A stretch of 37,500 bases of DNA from Smithella sp. SCADC. GTDB taxonomy: Bacteria > Desulfobacterota > Syntrophia > Syntrophales > Smithellaceae. Of this stretch, positions 1-10,717 are shown piece by piece. The position numbers and the translations under genes were made by a program. Location: positions 1 to 37,500 of the forward strand of contig JQDQ01000232.1 of the NCBI GenBank assembly GCA_000747625.2. Reading direction: 5' to 3'. The stretch's first letter is position 1. Every line of letters begins with the position of its first letter. The notes beneath the pieces were generated by a model that made no database searches, had not been told where the DNA came from, and worked only from the letters and a program-made list of their open reading frames with translations.

Positions 1-2
1 CC

Positions 3-3000
3 CGCCAATGCAGTGCAAAAAATGACAGCTACGATTGCACGGCGCATGTCGGTTATTATTTGATCGACAAGGGTTTGCCTGAACTCGAGCAACTGGCGAA
101 TTTGCGTCTATCACCATTTGATGTCATCTCGCGGTTGGGACGCCGGATTCCTTTGCTGACTTACATTGGTTCTATCATCGGATTAACCTTCATCTTTACG
201 GTAATTTTACTGATGAAGACATACAACCAGGGATTACAGGACTGGCTGTTAGCTTTAATCGGACTGCTCGCGATTTTATGCACGAGTCATTTGGCTGTCG
301 CCCTGGTAAACTGGCTGGCAACCCTGCTGGTGGCGCCTCAGCCCTTGCCACGAATGGATTTTTCTCAGGGTATCCCACCTGAATTTCGCACTCTCGTTGC
401 AGTTCCGACAATGCTTTTAAGTACGCAAAACATCCCGAATTTAATCGAAGCTTTGGAAATCAGATTTCTGGCCAATCGCGACGGCAATCTGTTCTTCGCT
501 CTCCTAACCGACTTTCGGGACGCTAAAGAAGAAACGCTGCCTGATGATGAAGAACTTCTGCAGCTTGCCCGGAAAGGAATTGAAGGGTTGAATGAAAAGT
601 ACAAGGGCTCAAAAGACGACATGTTCTTTCTATTTCATCGCCCGCGCCGCTGGAATCCTAAAGAACAAATCTGGATGGGTTACGAACGAAAACGCGGGAA
701 ACTGGTGGATTTAAATGCTTTCCTGCGCGGCAGAACAACTGGTCCTCTTGGTGATTTATTTTCGCTCATTGCCGGCGATACGACGGCATTAAGGAATATA
801 AAGTACGTGATCACTCTCGACACGGATACGCAGCTGCCACGTGATGCCGCATGTCAATTTGTGGGAACTATGGCACACCCTCTGAATCGAGCGCAATGTG
901 ATAAAGAAAATAAGCTGGTTTGCAAGGGATACGGCATTCTGCAACCGAGGGTTTCCATAAGCCTGTCCAACACGAGCAGGTCTCTTTATGCGTCCATGTA
1001 TTCCAGCAATTCCGGCATCGATCCATACACCCGAGCCGTTTCCGATGTTTATCAGGATATATTCAGAGAGGGGTCTTTCATCGGAAAAGGCATCTATGAT
1101 ATTGACGCCTTTGAGGCCGCCCTTAATGGACATTTTCCCGAAAATAAGATTCTCAGTCATGATCTTATTGAAGGATGTTACGCCCGATCAGGATTGATCA
1201 GCGATGTGCAGTTATATGAGGAATATCCGTCAACCTATAAAGCCGACGTCAGTCGCAGGCATCGCTGGATTCGCGGAGACTGGCAGATCTCGCGATGGGT
1301 CAGATCGACTGTCCCCGCACTCGGCGGAGGCGCTCAGAAGAATCCATTATCGATGCTGTCACAATGGAAAATATTTGATAACCTGCGCCGGAGCCTGACT
1401 CCGGCTGCATTAACCCTCCTTATAATATTAGGCTGGACAGTATTGCCCCTGTCCTGGTTTTGGACACTCTCAGCCGTCGTAATCATCTTGTTTCCTTCTT
1501 TAATCATGTCGGCATTGAGCCTGTTTCAAAAACAACGCAATGTAACGTGGACACAACATCTAACTTCTGCCGTGCAGACAGCCGGCGACAGCCTTCTGCA
1601 GGCAGTATTTACGCTCATATGTCTGCCCTATGAGGCTTATTTCAGTACCGATGCTATAATTCGAACCATCTGGCGGATGCTGATTTCACACAAACGGCTT
1701 CTGGAATGGAATTCGTCGGAAAATACAAATAATAATCCACGCAATGACATGATCGGCTACGTTCGGACCATGTGGTTTGCCCCGATATTTGCAGCCGCTA
1801 CAGCGATTGTTATTCTTTTTTCTAATCCGATTACCTTGACAATAGCCGGACCTTTCCTCATTATCTGGCTGATTTCTCCCTTGATCGCTTACCTGTTCAG
1901 CCGTCCTTTCACTCAACATGAAGTACGACTGACGTCCGGCCAAATCCTCTTTCTGAGGAAAATTTCCCGGAAAACGTGGAGCTTTTTCGAAACTTTTGTG
2001 GGTCCGGACGATAATTGGCTGCCACCGGACAACTATCAGGAGCAACCTGCTGCCGTGGTCGCCCATCGCACGTCTCCAACTAATATGGGACTGTCTCTGC
2101 TGGCCAATCTCTCCGCCCTGGATTTAGGCTATATCACAATGCGGCGATTCATCGAGCGTACAGCACATACTTTCCACACGATGGATTCCATGAGCAGGCA
2201 AAAAGGTCATTTTTATAACTGGTACAATACGCAATCGCTGGAACCACTGTTGCCCCTCTACATTTCTTCGGTGGACAGCGGAAATCTCGCCGGACATCTG
2301 CTGATATTACGATCGGGACTTCTCGCCCTTCCTAATCAGAAAATCATAGGATCGCAGCTATTTCCCGGCCTCCGGGACACGCTGGAGGTACTCGCCGGCA
2401 CGGCGGGCAAAACTGACGTAGTCCAGATCGCTCAAATCAGAAAGACTCTGGCCTATGCAATCAATTCCGAACCAACCACGCTCATGGCGGTACGCTTGTA
2501 CCTCGAACAATTGGCAACATCAGCAGCACAGATGGCAACATCCGTCAATGTGCCCGATAGTGATCCCGATAGTCCGTTGAGATGGTGGGCAAAGGCCTTT
2601 ACCGATCAATGCTGGGAAGCCCTTGAGGAGTTACGTTTTTTCACACCCTGGATATTTTACCCGGCATTGCCGGACATGATTAACAAATTGGCTCGACTCA
2701 ATGATATACCGGCTATGCGGGAAGTAATCAACATGGAAGCGGAACTGCTCCCGGCCATCGAGAAGCAGATGAATCCGGATATAACTTCCGATGAGCATAG
2801 GCAACTTGGTGAACTTCGAAGACTGGTTACAGAAGCCGGCCGGGGCGTCCAAGCCATGATGACGGATATCGAAGGGCTGGCCGGGCAATGTGAAGATTTC
2901 TCCCGTATAGAATATGATTTCCTGTTTGATAAGGCGTGTAATCTTTTGTCAATCGGATACAACGTCGGCAACTGGCGGCGGGATACAAGCTTCTACGATT

Positions 3001-6000
3001 TACTGGCAGCGGAAGCCCGATTCAGCACTTTCGTGGGAATCGCTCAGGGCAAGCTACCCCAGGAGAGTTGGTTTGCTCTGGGACGTCTCCTGACCACCGC
3101 CGGCGGAAAACCGGTGCTGGTGTCATGGAGCGGTTCCATGTTCGAATACCTCATGCCGCTTCTGGTGATGCCAACCTATGAAAATTCTCTTCTGGATCAA
3201 ACCTACAAGGCGGCTGTGGCCCGACATATCGAGTATGGGAAAAAGCATGCCGTGCCCTGGGGGATTTCGGAATCCGGCTACAACGCCATTGACAGCCATC
3301 TTAACTATCAGTATCGCGCCTTCGGTGTGCCCGGCCTGGGTCTCAAGCGCGGATTAGCTGAAGATATGGTCGTTGCTCCCTATGCATCAGCGCTGGCGTT
3401 GATGGTGGCGCCCGAAGAGGCATGTCTGAATCTGGAAAGACTTGCCGCAGCAGGTTTTGAAGGAAAATTCGGGTTCTATGAAGCAATCGACTACACCCCG
3501 TCGCGTCTGCCGCGAGGGCAATCGAACGCTGTGGTTCGTTCCTTCATGGCGCATCACCAGGGTATGACTTTGCTTGCGCTGGTCTATTTGCTCCTGGGCC
3601 GGCCGATGCAGAAGCGTTTTGAGTCGGAACCATTGTTTCAGGCAACCATGTTACTGTTACAGGAGCGGATTCCCAAGGCCGTCGCCTTTTACACATCCCC
3701 CACCGAACTCGCCGATTCACACAGAGAATCCGTTAGTATGGAGACACCTGTACGTGTTTTTAACACCCCCGATACACCCACTCCGGAAGTACAGTTGCTT
3801 TCCAACGGCAGATATCACTTAATGATAACAAATGCCGGCGGCGGTTACAGCCGTTGGAAGGACATGGCTGTCACTCGTTTTAGAGAAGACACCACCTGTG
3901 ACAACTTTGGCACTTTCTGTTATCTCCGCGATGTAAATACCGGTGATGTCTGGTCAACAACCTATCAGCCGACTCTCAAACAACCCCTGCATTACGAGGC
4001 TATTTTTTCTGATGGCCGTGTGGAATTTCGCCGCCAGGATTATGATTTTGATGTTCATACAAAAATAGTTGTTTCGCCGGAAGATGATATCGAACTGCGC
4101 CGTACCACCATCGAGAATCGCTCGCGGTCGCCAAGAACTATTGATGTCACGAGCTATGCGGAGGTGGTTTTGGCGCCCCCTGCCGCGGACACAATGCATC
4201 CGGCCTTCAGCAATCTTTTTGTTCAAGCCGAAATTATCGAACAGCGCAGGGCGATTCTTTGCGCTCGCCGGCCACGGTCTGAAAACGAGAAAAATCCCTG
4301 GATGTTTCATCTGATGGCCGTACACGGGGCGGAAATCGAGCAGATTTCCTATGAGACTGACCGGATGCAGTTTACCGGCCACGGGAACACCGTCAGTGAT
4401 CCACAAGCGATGGGTTATCCTTCCGATCTCTTTGGAACACTTTCGGGCAGTCAGGGTTCGGTGCTTGATCCGATTGTCGCCATACGTTCCCGAATAACGC
4501 TTGATCCGGAACAATCGGTTACGATTGATATGGTTTTCGGAATCAGCGAAACCAGGGGGACCACATTAACGCTGGTCGAGAAATACCAGGATCGCCGGAT
4601 CGCGGATCGTGTGTTCGATCTGGCCTGGACACAGAGTCAGGTACTTCTGAGACAGATCAATGCTACGGAGGCCAACGCTCAACTTTACTGCCGTATTGCC
4701 GGCTCAGTCATTTACAACAATGCCTCTCTGCGCGCCGATTCCAATATCATCAAAGAAAATCACCGGGGACAATCCGGTTTATGGGGCTACGCCATATCCG
4801 GCGATTTACCAATTGTATTGTTGAGGATTGCCGATCAGGCTAACATCGAATTGGTACGCCAACTGGTTCAGGCACACGTATACTGGCGATTAAAAGGATT
4901 GGCCGTTGACCTCGTAATCTGGAATGAAGATCACGCCGGTTACCGGCAACTTCTGCATGACCAGATAATGGGCCTCATTGCCTCAGGCACGGTTGCCATC
5001 TTAAACGATCAACTGGGCGGAATTTTCGTCAGATCTACCGACCAGATATCGGAAGAAGACCGCGTTCTGATTCAAACTGTCGCTCACGTTATCATTACAG
5101 ATAAAAAAGGGACACTGGCCGCCCAGGTCAACCGGCGTGACAGTTTGAGAACAGCCGTTCCGCGCCTGATACCGACCCGTACCCATCGCGCCCTGCCCGC
5201 GCCAGTCGCCGAGTTGCCTGATCAAAATCTGATGTTCTTTAATGGCCTGGGCGGATTCACCTCTGACGGACACGAATACGTTATTTCGACTGTCCAGGAT
5301 CATGTGACGCCGGTACCATGGGTGAATGTGCTGGCCAACCCTCAGTTCGGCACCGTCATTTCAGAGAGTGGCATGTCCTACACCTGGTCAGAGAATGCCC
5401 ATGAGTTCCGTCTCACACCCTGGTACAACGATCCGGTAAGCGACAGGAGTGGAGAAATATTTTTCCTCCGCGATGAGGAGCGCGGCCACTTTTGGTCTCC
5501 CATGCCGCTGCCCAGACGCGGGGAAACACCTTACATAACCCGGCATGGTTTTGGCTACAGCGTATTCGAACATACGGAGCGCGGTATCCATTCCGAGGTA
5601 CGGGTTTACGTTGCTCTGGACGCAGCGGTAAAATTCACAGTGTTGAAAATAAAAAATAAGACGGGGCGATCACGTCGCCTCTCCGCTACGGGATATGTGG
5701 AATGGGTTCTGGGTGATCTCAGAACGAAAACAGCCATGCATGTAATTACCGATATTGACCTCCAAAGCCGCGCTATTTTTGCGAGCAACCCCTACAACAC
5801 TGAGTTTCCCAATCGGGTTGCTTTCTTCAACACAGACCAGCTGACGCGAACCATAACCTGCAACCGGACAGAATTCCTGGGACGCAACGGAACACCTCAC
5901 GATCCGGCGGCTATGAAACGTCAGCATCTCTCCGGCAAAGTTGGCGCCGGATTGGACCCCTGTGCCGCAATTCAGGTTCCATTTGATCTGGCCGACGGGG

Positions 6001-7622
6001 AAGAAAAAGAGATTGTTTTTACTCTCGGCCTGGGACGCAACGTTGATTACGCCCGAAAACTCGCGCAGAGTTTTGGGGAAGCGTCCGCGGCACATGATGC
6101 TCTCGAGGCCGTAAGACAATACTGGGATCAAACGCTTGGCGCCGTGCAGGTGGAAACACCCGACCCATCCCTCAACGTGCTGGCCAATGGCTGGCTTTCC
6201 TACCAGACACTGGCCTGCCGGCTTTGGGCGCGAACCGGAAACTACCAGTCGGGGGGCGCCTTCGGCTTCCGCGATCAGCTGCAGGATGTAATGGCGCTGA
6301 TTCATACCGATCCAAATCTAACACGAGAGCATCTGCTTCTTTGCGCATCCCGCCAATTCAAGGAAGGAGATGTGCAGCATTGGTGGCATCCACCCATGGG
6401 ACGGGGTGTGCGCACGCAATGCTCCGACGATTACCTCTGGCTGCCCTTTGTAACCTGTTTTTATGTATCCGGTACCGGCGATTCAGACATACTGAACGAA
6501 TCCGTTCCTTTCATTAAAGGCCGTCCGGTAAACAAGGATGAGGATTCGTATTACGATCTGCACAGCCGGTCTCAGGAAACGGCCAGCTTGTATGAGCACT
6601 GCGTAAGGGCCATTAGAAGGGGACTCCGATTCGGCGAGCACGGATTGCCGCTAATGGGCTCCGGAGACTGGAACGACAGTATGAATATGGTGGGAATAAA
6701 GGGCAAGGGCGAAAGCGTCTGGCTGGGTTTTTTCCTTTATAAGATCCTTATGCAATTTGTGGAAATTGCCCGCCTGCGCGGCGACACATCTTTCGGCGAA
6801 CATTGTGAAAAAGAAGCTTCACAACTGCGCTCGAATATTGAACAGCATGGCTGGGACGGCTTGTGGTACCGGCGTGCTTATTTCGACGACGGCTCGCCTC
6901 TCGGTTCGGCTCAAAACTCCGAATGCCGGATTGATTCAATCGCCCAAAGCTGGGCGGTTTTGTCCGGAGCCGGTGATGCCGAACGTTCGCATCTGGCTAT
7001 GGAAGCGCTGAATAAGCACCTGATTCACAGAGACATTGGAATAGTCCAGCTTCTGGAACCGCCATTCGATAAGTCCAATTTGAATCCCGGCTACATCAAG
7101 GGATATGTTCCCGGCGTAAGAGAAAATGGCGGACAATACACCCACGGAGCTATTTGGGCGGCAATGGCGTTTGCAGCTTTGGGAGACAATCGGCGGGCAT
7201 GGGAAATTATGACTATGATTAACCCGGTGAACCACACAAGATCTTCTGAGGCGGTCGCTACTTATAAAGTGGAACCTTACGCTGTGGCTGCGGATGTTTA
7301 CGCGCTTGAGCCACATATCGGAAGAGGCGGATGGACCTGGTATACAGGATCAGCAGGCTGGATGTACCGGCTGATTATGGAATCGCTCCTGGGAGTAAAA
7401 CGTGAAGGTAACAGGCTCAGTCTTACGCCGTGCATCCCTGATGATTGGGATGTTTTCAATATACGTTACCGCTATGGGAAAACAATTTACCACATCTTTG
7501 TCATGCGCGCACAAACTTCAGAAAGCAAAAAGATGATAATCGTTGACGGCGTGGAGCAAAGCGAGGGACTAATTATCCTTGTGGATGATGGCAAGGAACA
7601 CAAGGTTGATGTGAGAATTTAA
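3..7622 (+). CDS. ndvB: Cyclic beta-1,2-glucan synthase, NdvB/ChvB type (5' end outside window)
   Basis: Giant inner-membrane enzyme that polymerises UDP-glucose into beta-1,2-glucan and cyclises it for export to the periplasm. The frame is open from base 3, and AHVGYYLIDKG is read across the apparent TTG at 60, so the true start lies upstream. About 2,540 residues are visible; family members have about 2,800, so roughly 300 N-terminal residues are missing. Order seen: two membrane segments (near bases 150-340), a GT84 glycosyltransferase domain with DTDTQLPRD (base 817) and RRHRWIRGDWQ (near 1255), four or more membrane segments (1400-1900), a glucoamylase-like domain with AIDSHLNYQYRAFGVPGLGL (near 3285) and FMAHHQGMT (3543), then a GH94 phosphorylase-like domain with GGAFGFRDQLQD (6256), WWHPPMGRG and GSGDWNDSMN (6657), which sets chain length. 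No lesions are seen in the visible part. It is followed by an insertion-sequence remnant, so nothing is co-transcribed downstream. Confidence 0.95.
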   Translation, partial: RQCSAKNDSYDCTAHVGYYLIDKGLPELEQLANLRLSPFDVISRLGRRIPLLTYIGSIIGLTFIFTVILLMKTYNQGLQDWLLALIGLLAILCTSHLAVALVNWLATLLVAPQPLPRMDFSQGIPPEFRTLVAVPTMLLSTQNIPNLIEALEIRFLANRDGNLFFALLTDFRDAKEETLPDDEELLQLARKGIEGLNEKYKGSKDDMFFLFHRPRRWNPKEQIWMGYERKRGKLVDLNAFLRGRTTGPLGDLFSLIAGDTTALRNIKYVITLDTDTQLPRDAACQFVGTMAHPLNRAQCDKENKLVCKGYGILQPRVSISLSNTSRSLYASMYSSNSGIDPYTRAVSDVYQDIFREGSFIGKGIYDIDAFEAALNGHFPENKILSHDLIEGCYARSGLISDVQLYEEYPSTYKADVSRRHRWIRGDWQISRWVRSTVPALGGGAQKNPLSMLSQWKIFDNLRRSLTPAALTLLIILGWTVLPLSWFWTLSAVVIILFPSLIMSALSLFQKQRNVTWTQHLTSAVQTAGDSLLQAVFTLICLPYEAYFSTDAIIRTIWRMLISHKRLLEWNSSENTNNNPRNDMIGYVRTMWFAPIFAAATAIVILFSNPITLTIAGPFLIIWLISPLIAYLFSRPFTQHEVRLTSGQILFLRKISRKTWSFFETFVGPDDNWLPPDNYQEQPAAVVAHRTSPTNMGLSLLANLSALDLGYITMRRFIERTAHTFHTMDSMSRQKGHFYNWYNTQSLEPLLPLYISSVDSGNLAGHLLILRSGLLALPNQKIIGSQLFPGLRDTLEVLAGTAGKTDVVQIAQIRKTLAYAINSEPTTLMAVRLYLEQLATSAAQMATSVNVPDSDPDSPLRWWAKAFTDQCWEALEELRFFTPWIFYPALPDMINKLARLNDIPAMREVINMEAELLPAIEKQMNPDITSDEHRQLGELRRLVTEAGRGVQAMMTDIEGLAGQCEDFSRIEYDFLFDKACNLLSIGYNVGNWRRDTSFYDLLAAEARFSTFVGIAQGKLPQESWFALGRLLTTAGGKPVLVSWSGSMFEYLMPLLVMPTYENSLLDQTYKAAVARHIEYGKKHAVPWGISESGYNAIDSHLNYQYRAFGVPGLGLKRGLAEDMVVAPYASALALMVAPEEACLNLERLAAAGFEGKFGFYEAIDYTPSRLPRGQSNAVVRSFMAHHQGMTLLALVYLLLGRPMQKRFESEPLFQATMLLLQERIPKAVAFYTSPTELADSHRESVSMETPVRVFNTPDTPTPEVQLLSNGRYHLMITNAGGGYSRWKDMAVTRFREDTTCDNFGTFCYLRDVNTGDVWSTTYQPTLKQPLHYEAIFSDGRVEFRRQDYDFDVHTKIVVSPEDDIELRRTTIENRSRSPRTIDVTSYAEVVLAPPAADTMHPAFSNLFVQAEIIEQRRAILCARRPRSENEKNPWMFHLMAVHGAEIEQISYETDRMQFTGHGNTVSDPQAMGYPSDLFGTLSGSQGSVLDPIVAIRSRITLDPEQSVTIDMVFGISETRGTTLTLVEKYQDRRIADRVFDLAWTQSQVLLRQINATEANAQLYCRIAGSVIYNNASLRADSNIIKENHRGQSGLWGYAISGDLPIVLLRIADQANIELVRQLVQAHVYWRLKGLAVDLVIWNEDHAGYRQLLHDQIMGLIASGTVAILNDQLGGIFVRSTDQISEEDRVLIQTVAHVIITDKKGTLAAQVNRRDSLRTAVPRLIPTRTHRALPAPVAELPDQNLMFFNGLGGFTSDGHEYVISTVQDHVTPVPWVNVLANPQFGTVISESGMSYTWSENAHEFRLTPWYNDPVSDRSGEIFFLRDEERGHFWSPMPLPRRGETPYITRHGFGYSVFEHTERGIHSEVRVYVALDAAVKFTVLKIKNKTGRSRRLSATGYVEWVLGDLRTKTAMHVITDIDLQSRAIFASNPYNTEFPNRVAFFNTDQLTRTITCNRTEFLGRNGTPHDPAAMKRQHLSGKVGAGLDPCAAIQVPFDLADGEEKEIVFTLGLGRNVDYARKLAQSFGEASAAHDALEAVRQYWDQTLGAVQVETPDPSLNVLANGWLSYQTLACRLWARTGNYQSGGAFGFRDQLQDVMALIHTDPNLTREHLLLCASRQFKEGDVQHWWHPPMGRGVRTQCSDDYLWLPFVTCFYVSGTGDSDILNESVPFIKGRPVNKDEDSYYDLHSRSQETASLYEHCVRAIRRGLRFGEHGLPLMGSGDWNDSMNMVGIKGKGESVWLGFFLYKILMQFVEIARLRGDTSFGEHCEKEASQLRSNIEQHGWDGLWYRRAYFDDGSPLGSAQNSECRIDSIAQSWAVLSGAGDAERSHLAMEALNKHLIHRDIGIVQLLEPPFDKSNLNPGYIKGYVPGVRENGGQYTHGAIWAAMAFAALGDNRRAWEIMTMINPVNHTRSSEAVATYKVEPYAVAADVYALEPHIGRGGWTWYTGSAGWMYRLIMESLLGVKREGNRLSLTPCIPDDWDVFNIRYRYGKTIYHIFVMRAQTSESKKMIIVDGVEQSEGLIILVDDGKEHKVDVRI

Positions 7623-7679
7623 ATTTTTTCGATCTTATTTTAATTTCTGTTATTCCCGTCCAGGATGCCCCTTGGGGTA

Positions 7680-8116
7680 GGAAGGGGGGAAACAAAGCCA
7701 TCAAGCTGAGAGTCCGTGGCTGTCAGGAGGGTGAGAAACGCACTCTTACGGCTGAACAGGAAGCCCAGGTAAAGCGAGACTTGATTGACAAGACCCCGGG
7801 ACCAGTTGAAACTTCCCTTTGCCCTGTGGACGCGCGAGGCGGTAAAGTTGTTGATCAAACATCGATTTCGCATGGATGGATGCCGATCCGGACCATTGGG
7901 GAGTATCTCAAGCGTTGGGGATTTACTCCTCAGAAACCGGTCAAGCGAGCGTACGAGCAGAGTTCTCAGGCGGTGCAGAAATGGCTGGAGAGGGATTATC
8001 CGGTCATTTTCTCCCGGGCGAAACAAGAAAAGACTGAGATCCACTGGGGTGATGAGACGGGGATTCAGACAGGCGCCAACCGAGTCAGGGGTTTTGCCCC
8101 AAAAGGAGAGACCACT
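7680..8116 (+). pseudogene. Degenerate IS630-family transposase remnant
   Basis: Remnant of a DDE transposase of the IS630/Tc1 group. The reading frame changes twice. LTAEQEAQVKRDLIDKTP is in one frame (to about 7797). DQLKLPFALWTREAVKLL is in the next frame (7798-7875), as if one G was added in the run at 7797-7800. MPIRTIGEYLKRWGFTPQKP, the winged-helix/linker part, is back in the first frame. The first catalytic Asp region is seen as IHWGDETGI (near 8040). Similarity stops after GFAPKGET at about 8110, and the rest of the DDE domain and the right inverted repeat are absent. The neighbouring bases belong to an acyl-AMP ligase on the other strand. The copy is therefore immobile. The left inverted repeat was not identified. 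Confidence 0.85.
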
Positions 8117-8117
8117 T

Positions 8118-8544
8118 CAAGTCCGACCGAACATTCCGCCAGACCGTATACAGGCATTAATGTCTCACGCTTAAAGCCGTACTTGCCGAATTGCCGGCAG
8201 AAATTCTCCACTGTATCGGGGCTCACCGGTTCGGCGCCGTTACAGGCAACTCTCCAGGAAGACAGATCAAGTCCTTGAAGATCATCATCCGTTAATCTTT
8301 TCAGACATAATTCATAGGCAAAATTAGGAGCAGCTGAAATGGTACCCCGATAGCGATGAATAGCCCACAGCCAGCGCTGCGGCCGCGAAATAAAATTCAG
8401 CGGCGACATGACTACAAGCATGGCGGCATAATAAAGACTGGAAAGCCATGTTCCGATCAAGCCCATGTCATGATAGAGCGGCAGCCAGCTTACGATAACA
8501 TCCATCGATTTATCGGAATTAATATTTATTTGATTACTCACCAT
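8118..8544 (-). pseudogene. Fatty-acyl-AMP ligase (FAAL) fragment, truncated at both ends
   Basis: Internal piece of an AMP-forming fatty-acyl-AMP ligase, about 140 of the usual 550-600 residues. Recognisable family blocks are VSWLPLYHDMGLIGTWLSSLY, PNFAYELCLKRL, WRVACNGAEPVSPDTVENF and PVYGLAECSVGL. The ATP-binding loop expected just N-terminal (TSGSTSxPKG) is missing, and the sequence begins with an ATG six bases after the stop of the transporter gene. The C-terminal half, including the hinge and the catalytic lysine, is replaced by the IS630 remnant at about 8110-8119. The frame stays open into the IS remnant to 8065, but those residues are not FAAL. It cannot make a working enzyme. Before truncation it probably lay downstream of the 8551-9885 transporter or was brought there by deletion. 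Confidence 0.85.
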
Positions 8545-8550
8545 ACCTGC

Positions 8551-9885
8551 CTATTCTCCGGCATGTTCACGCGCGATCATCTTGCCTCGTTCTTCATTGA
8601 CGAAAAGAACTATAACTAATGACATTAAAAAAAATACCAGACAGACAAGTATCGCCTTTTGCAGACCAAAAAGCGTTTGTAATAATCCCAAACCCATCAG
8701 TCCGACAATAGCCGAAAGACGACCGGTAAAACTCCATAAACCGAAAAACTCTCCGGCTTTTGTATCCGGTGAGAAAAGACCAACCATGGCCCGGCAGGCG
8801 GATTGGGTTGATCCCAGGCCTAATCCGGCTATGAAGCCGACAACAAGGAAAACATGCGCTTCTTGCAGAGCAAATCCTGTCACGCTGTTTACAAAAGCTG
8901 TAACTTCAATGACCCCGTAAATCAGGCTTACGGAAACTATCCAGAGCACAAGCGTCAGAATAAATGCCGGTTTAGCTTTCCATCTGTCCTGAATGATGCC
9001 AAAAAGAAATGCCCCTCCCGCTGCCGTAAATTGCGTTATAACAAACATTAATATCTGTGTGCTGCTAGACCATTTTATGATCTGGTCTCCGTAAATAAAG
9101 GCGAAGGCAATCACGATGGAAAGCCCCGCATAAGCGAAAAAGAATGATGCCAGAAGGATTATCAAATCTTTGTAATCCCGAATATCCAGAAAGGTTTTTT
9201 TCAATCGTTTCAACCCGATAGTAATATAATTTTCATTCTTGGAGAGAGGTCTGGGAGCCGTCCGTTCCTTTACCCACAAGAATGTCGGAATGGCGGCTAT
9301 CAAAAAAAATAAACCTGTCACCGGTCCCACCAGCCGCAGATTTTGGAAATTTTCCATTGTATATACACCGGCACTCATACCAAATATGACTACTGCTGCA
9401 GATATGAGACCGCCAAAATATCCCAGGCCCCAGGCATAGCCCGAAATTTTACCCAGATCTTCAGGTGGACCAAGATCCGGAAGAAAACTGGAGACAAACG
9501 ATTCGCTGTAGGAAAAACCGACATTAGATAGAATAATAAGCAGCATTCCCAAAATGATGTCTCCGGGACCAACGAAATAAAGAGCCGCGGTAGCAATTAC
9601 CGTGAGGATGTAGCTTCCGAAGAGAAACTTCTTTTTTAATCCGGTGTAGTCCATAATTGCACCGAAGAGCGGTGCCGTAAGAAGCACAACCAGATAGCTT
9701 ATGGACAGTGAAGTACTCCACAGAAGATTACCCAGCCTGTATTCCGGCCCGTCTCCAACAATGATTTTGGGAAATATTATACAAAAGACAACCGTGATAA
9801 TAACAGTCGTATAGGACGAGTTGGCAAAATCAAACATTGCCCAGCCGAATAGTTCTCTTTTTGAAGCCCTTTTGATTTCTGCCAT
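8551..9885 (-). CDS. MFS transporter, UMF1 / Atg22-like family
   Basis: A 444-residue polytopic inner-membrane protein. The N-terminal signature GWAMFDFANSSYTTVI is typical of the UMF1 (Atg22-related) branch of the major facilitator superfamily. About twelve hydrophobic segments follow, with the TM2-3 loop GAIMDYTGLKKK and a central hydrophilic stretch KERTAPRPLSKNENY separating the two six-helix halves. Substrates of bacterial UMF1 proteins are mostly unknown; the yeast Atg22 relative exports amino acids from the vacuole, so an amino-acid or small-metabolite role is only an inference. ATG start at 9885, preceded by TAAGG about nine bases upstream. It is complete and undamaged, unlike its downstream neighbour, the FAAL fragment. 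Confidence 0.85.
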   Translation of the reverse strand: MAEIKRASKRELFGWAMFDFANSSYTTVIITVVFCIIFPKIIVGDGPEYRLGNLLWSTSLSISYLVVLLTAPLFGAIMDYTGLKKKFLFGSYILTVIATAALYFVGPGDIILGMLLIILSNVGFSYSESFVSSFLPDLGPPEDLGKISGYAWGLGYFGGLISAAVVIFGMSAGVYTMENFQNLRLVGPVTGLFFLIAAIPTFLWVKERTAPRPLSKNENYITIGLKRLKKTFLDIRDYKDLIILLASFFFAYAGLSIVIAFAFIYGDQIIKWSSSTQILMFVITQFTAAGGAFLFGIIQDRWKAKPAFILTLVLWIVSVSLIYGVIEVTAFVNSVTGFALQEAHVFLVVGFIAGLGLGSTQSACRAMVGLFSPDTKAGEFFGLWSFTGRLSAIVGLMGLGLLQTLFGLQKAILVCLVFFLMSLVIVLFVNEERGKMIAREHAGE

Positions 9886-10043
9886 AGAATAACCTTACGC
9901 AGGTTCTTTTATCATATGTAAACCCAGTTAAGCCAAGTCTTTTTGATTTGCTGTCAATAATAGAAGTATGATGAACTGATGCAAGGTCGAGTCGAAAAGA
10001 TTCAATCGAACGTGGGAACCATTAAGTCATTATAAGTTTGGAT

Positions 10044-10717
10044 TTACGTCCTCAAAGTATTAAAAATAGAATCAATATCACTATCGCTGCACGAATCAGA
10101 ACCGCGTCCCGAGCTATAGCCTTCAAGATCATCTGGCTCGTCAGGTCGTTGTTCTTCTTCCAATTCGGTCGCTCGACTTTCCAACGCTTTTATTGTGTCT
10201 GACATATCTACTTCGAATTGCTTGGCCAATTCCTCTATTTTATAGGCATCATCACGGTAGTAATCCGGATCTTCGTCATGATAATTCCATATATCTTTCT
10301 GGGTATAGTCAATAAACTTATCTTTCATGCTGTCTACGACATCATCCGTAATGACTTCAGGGAAAAGGCCTTTAAAATCACAAAAACACTCTATACTATC
10401 GAGGGAATCAATGTCAGTAGTTAGATCGTTTTTAAGTTCAAAGGCGACAGAAACAACCAGCGTTGCTCTGGCTTCAAATGACATATCCCATATGTCCTTA
10501 TACATGTTTCCCTTGCCAAACTGATGATTTATCAATCGACATGTTCTAAAATTGAGACTTAAAAACAGTGCGTTAACAAATTCTGAATTATACTTAACCA
10601 ATGTTTTTCTGAATGTTAGTGATTCATGTTGTTCTTCGCGAAACTCCCAAAGAGTCATATGTTGGTCAAAGAATGTAGCTGCCAGAACAAGGGCACGTAA
10701 CAATTGCTCATGTGAGG
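10044..10717 (-). pseudogene. Unknown acidic protein, 5' end disrupted by a MITE-like element
   Basis: I do not recognise this protein. The frame is open from a TAA stop inside the adjacent MITE-like element (10718-10850) through SHEQLLRALVLAATFFDQHM to a stop at 10044. The first ATG would be at FFDQHM, and a TTG at 10703 is possible. It is predicted soluble, with a helical N-terminal half, VVSVAFELK in the middle, and a strongly acidic, low-complexity C-terminus (ELEEEQRPDEPDDLEG and SDSCSDSDIDSIF). Beyond the element, 10851-10953 carries a short open piece (VKNVDPNDMGEKVLSIYNER, then GVRKKFQS) that may be its former N-terminal region. Joining the two by removing 129 bp does not restore one frame, so further lesions, or two separate genes, must be assumed. 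Function unknown. Confidence 0.5.

Noticed and set aside
3954-4514. 186-residue minus-strand ORF inside the glucan synthase
   Set aside because: Antisense shadow of a well-conserved gene, without protein-like domains or a ribosome site. The same applies to the other long antisense ORFs in this gene (for example 5670-6305).
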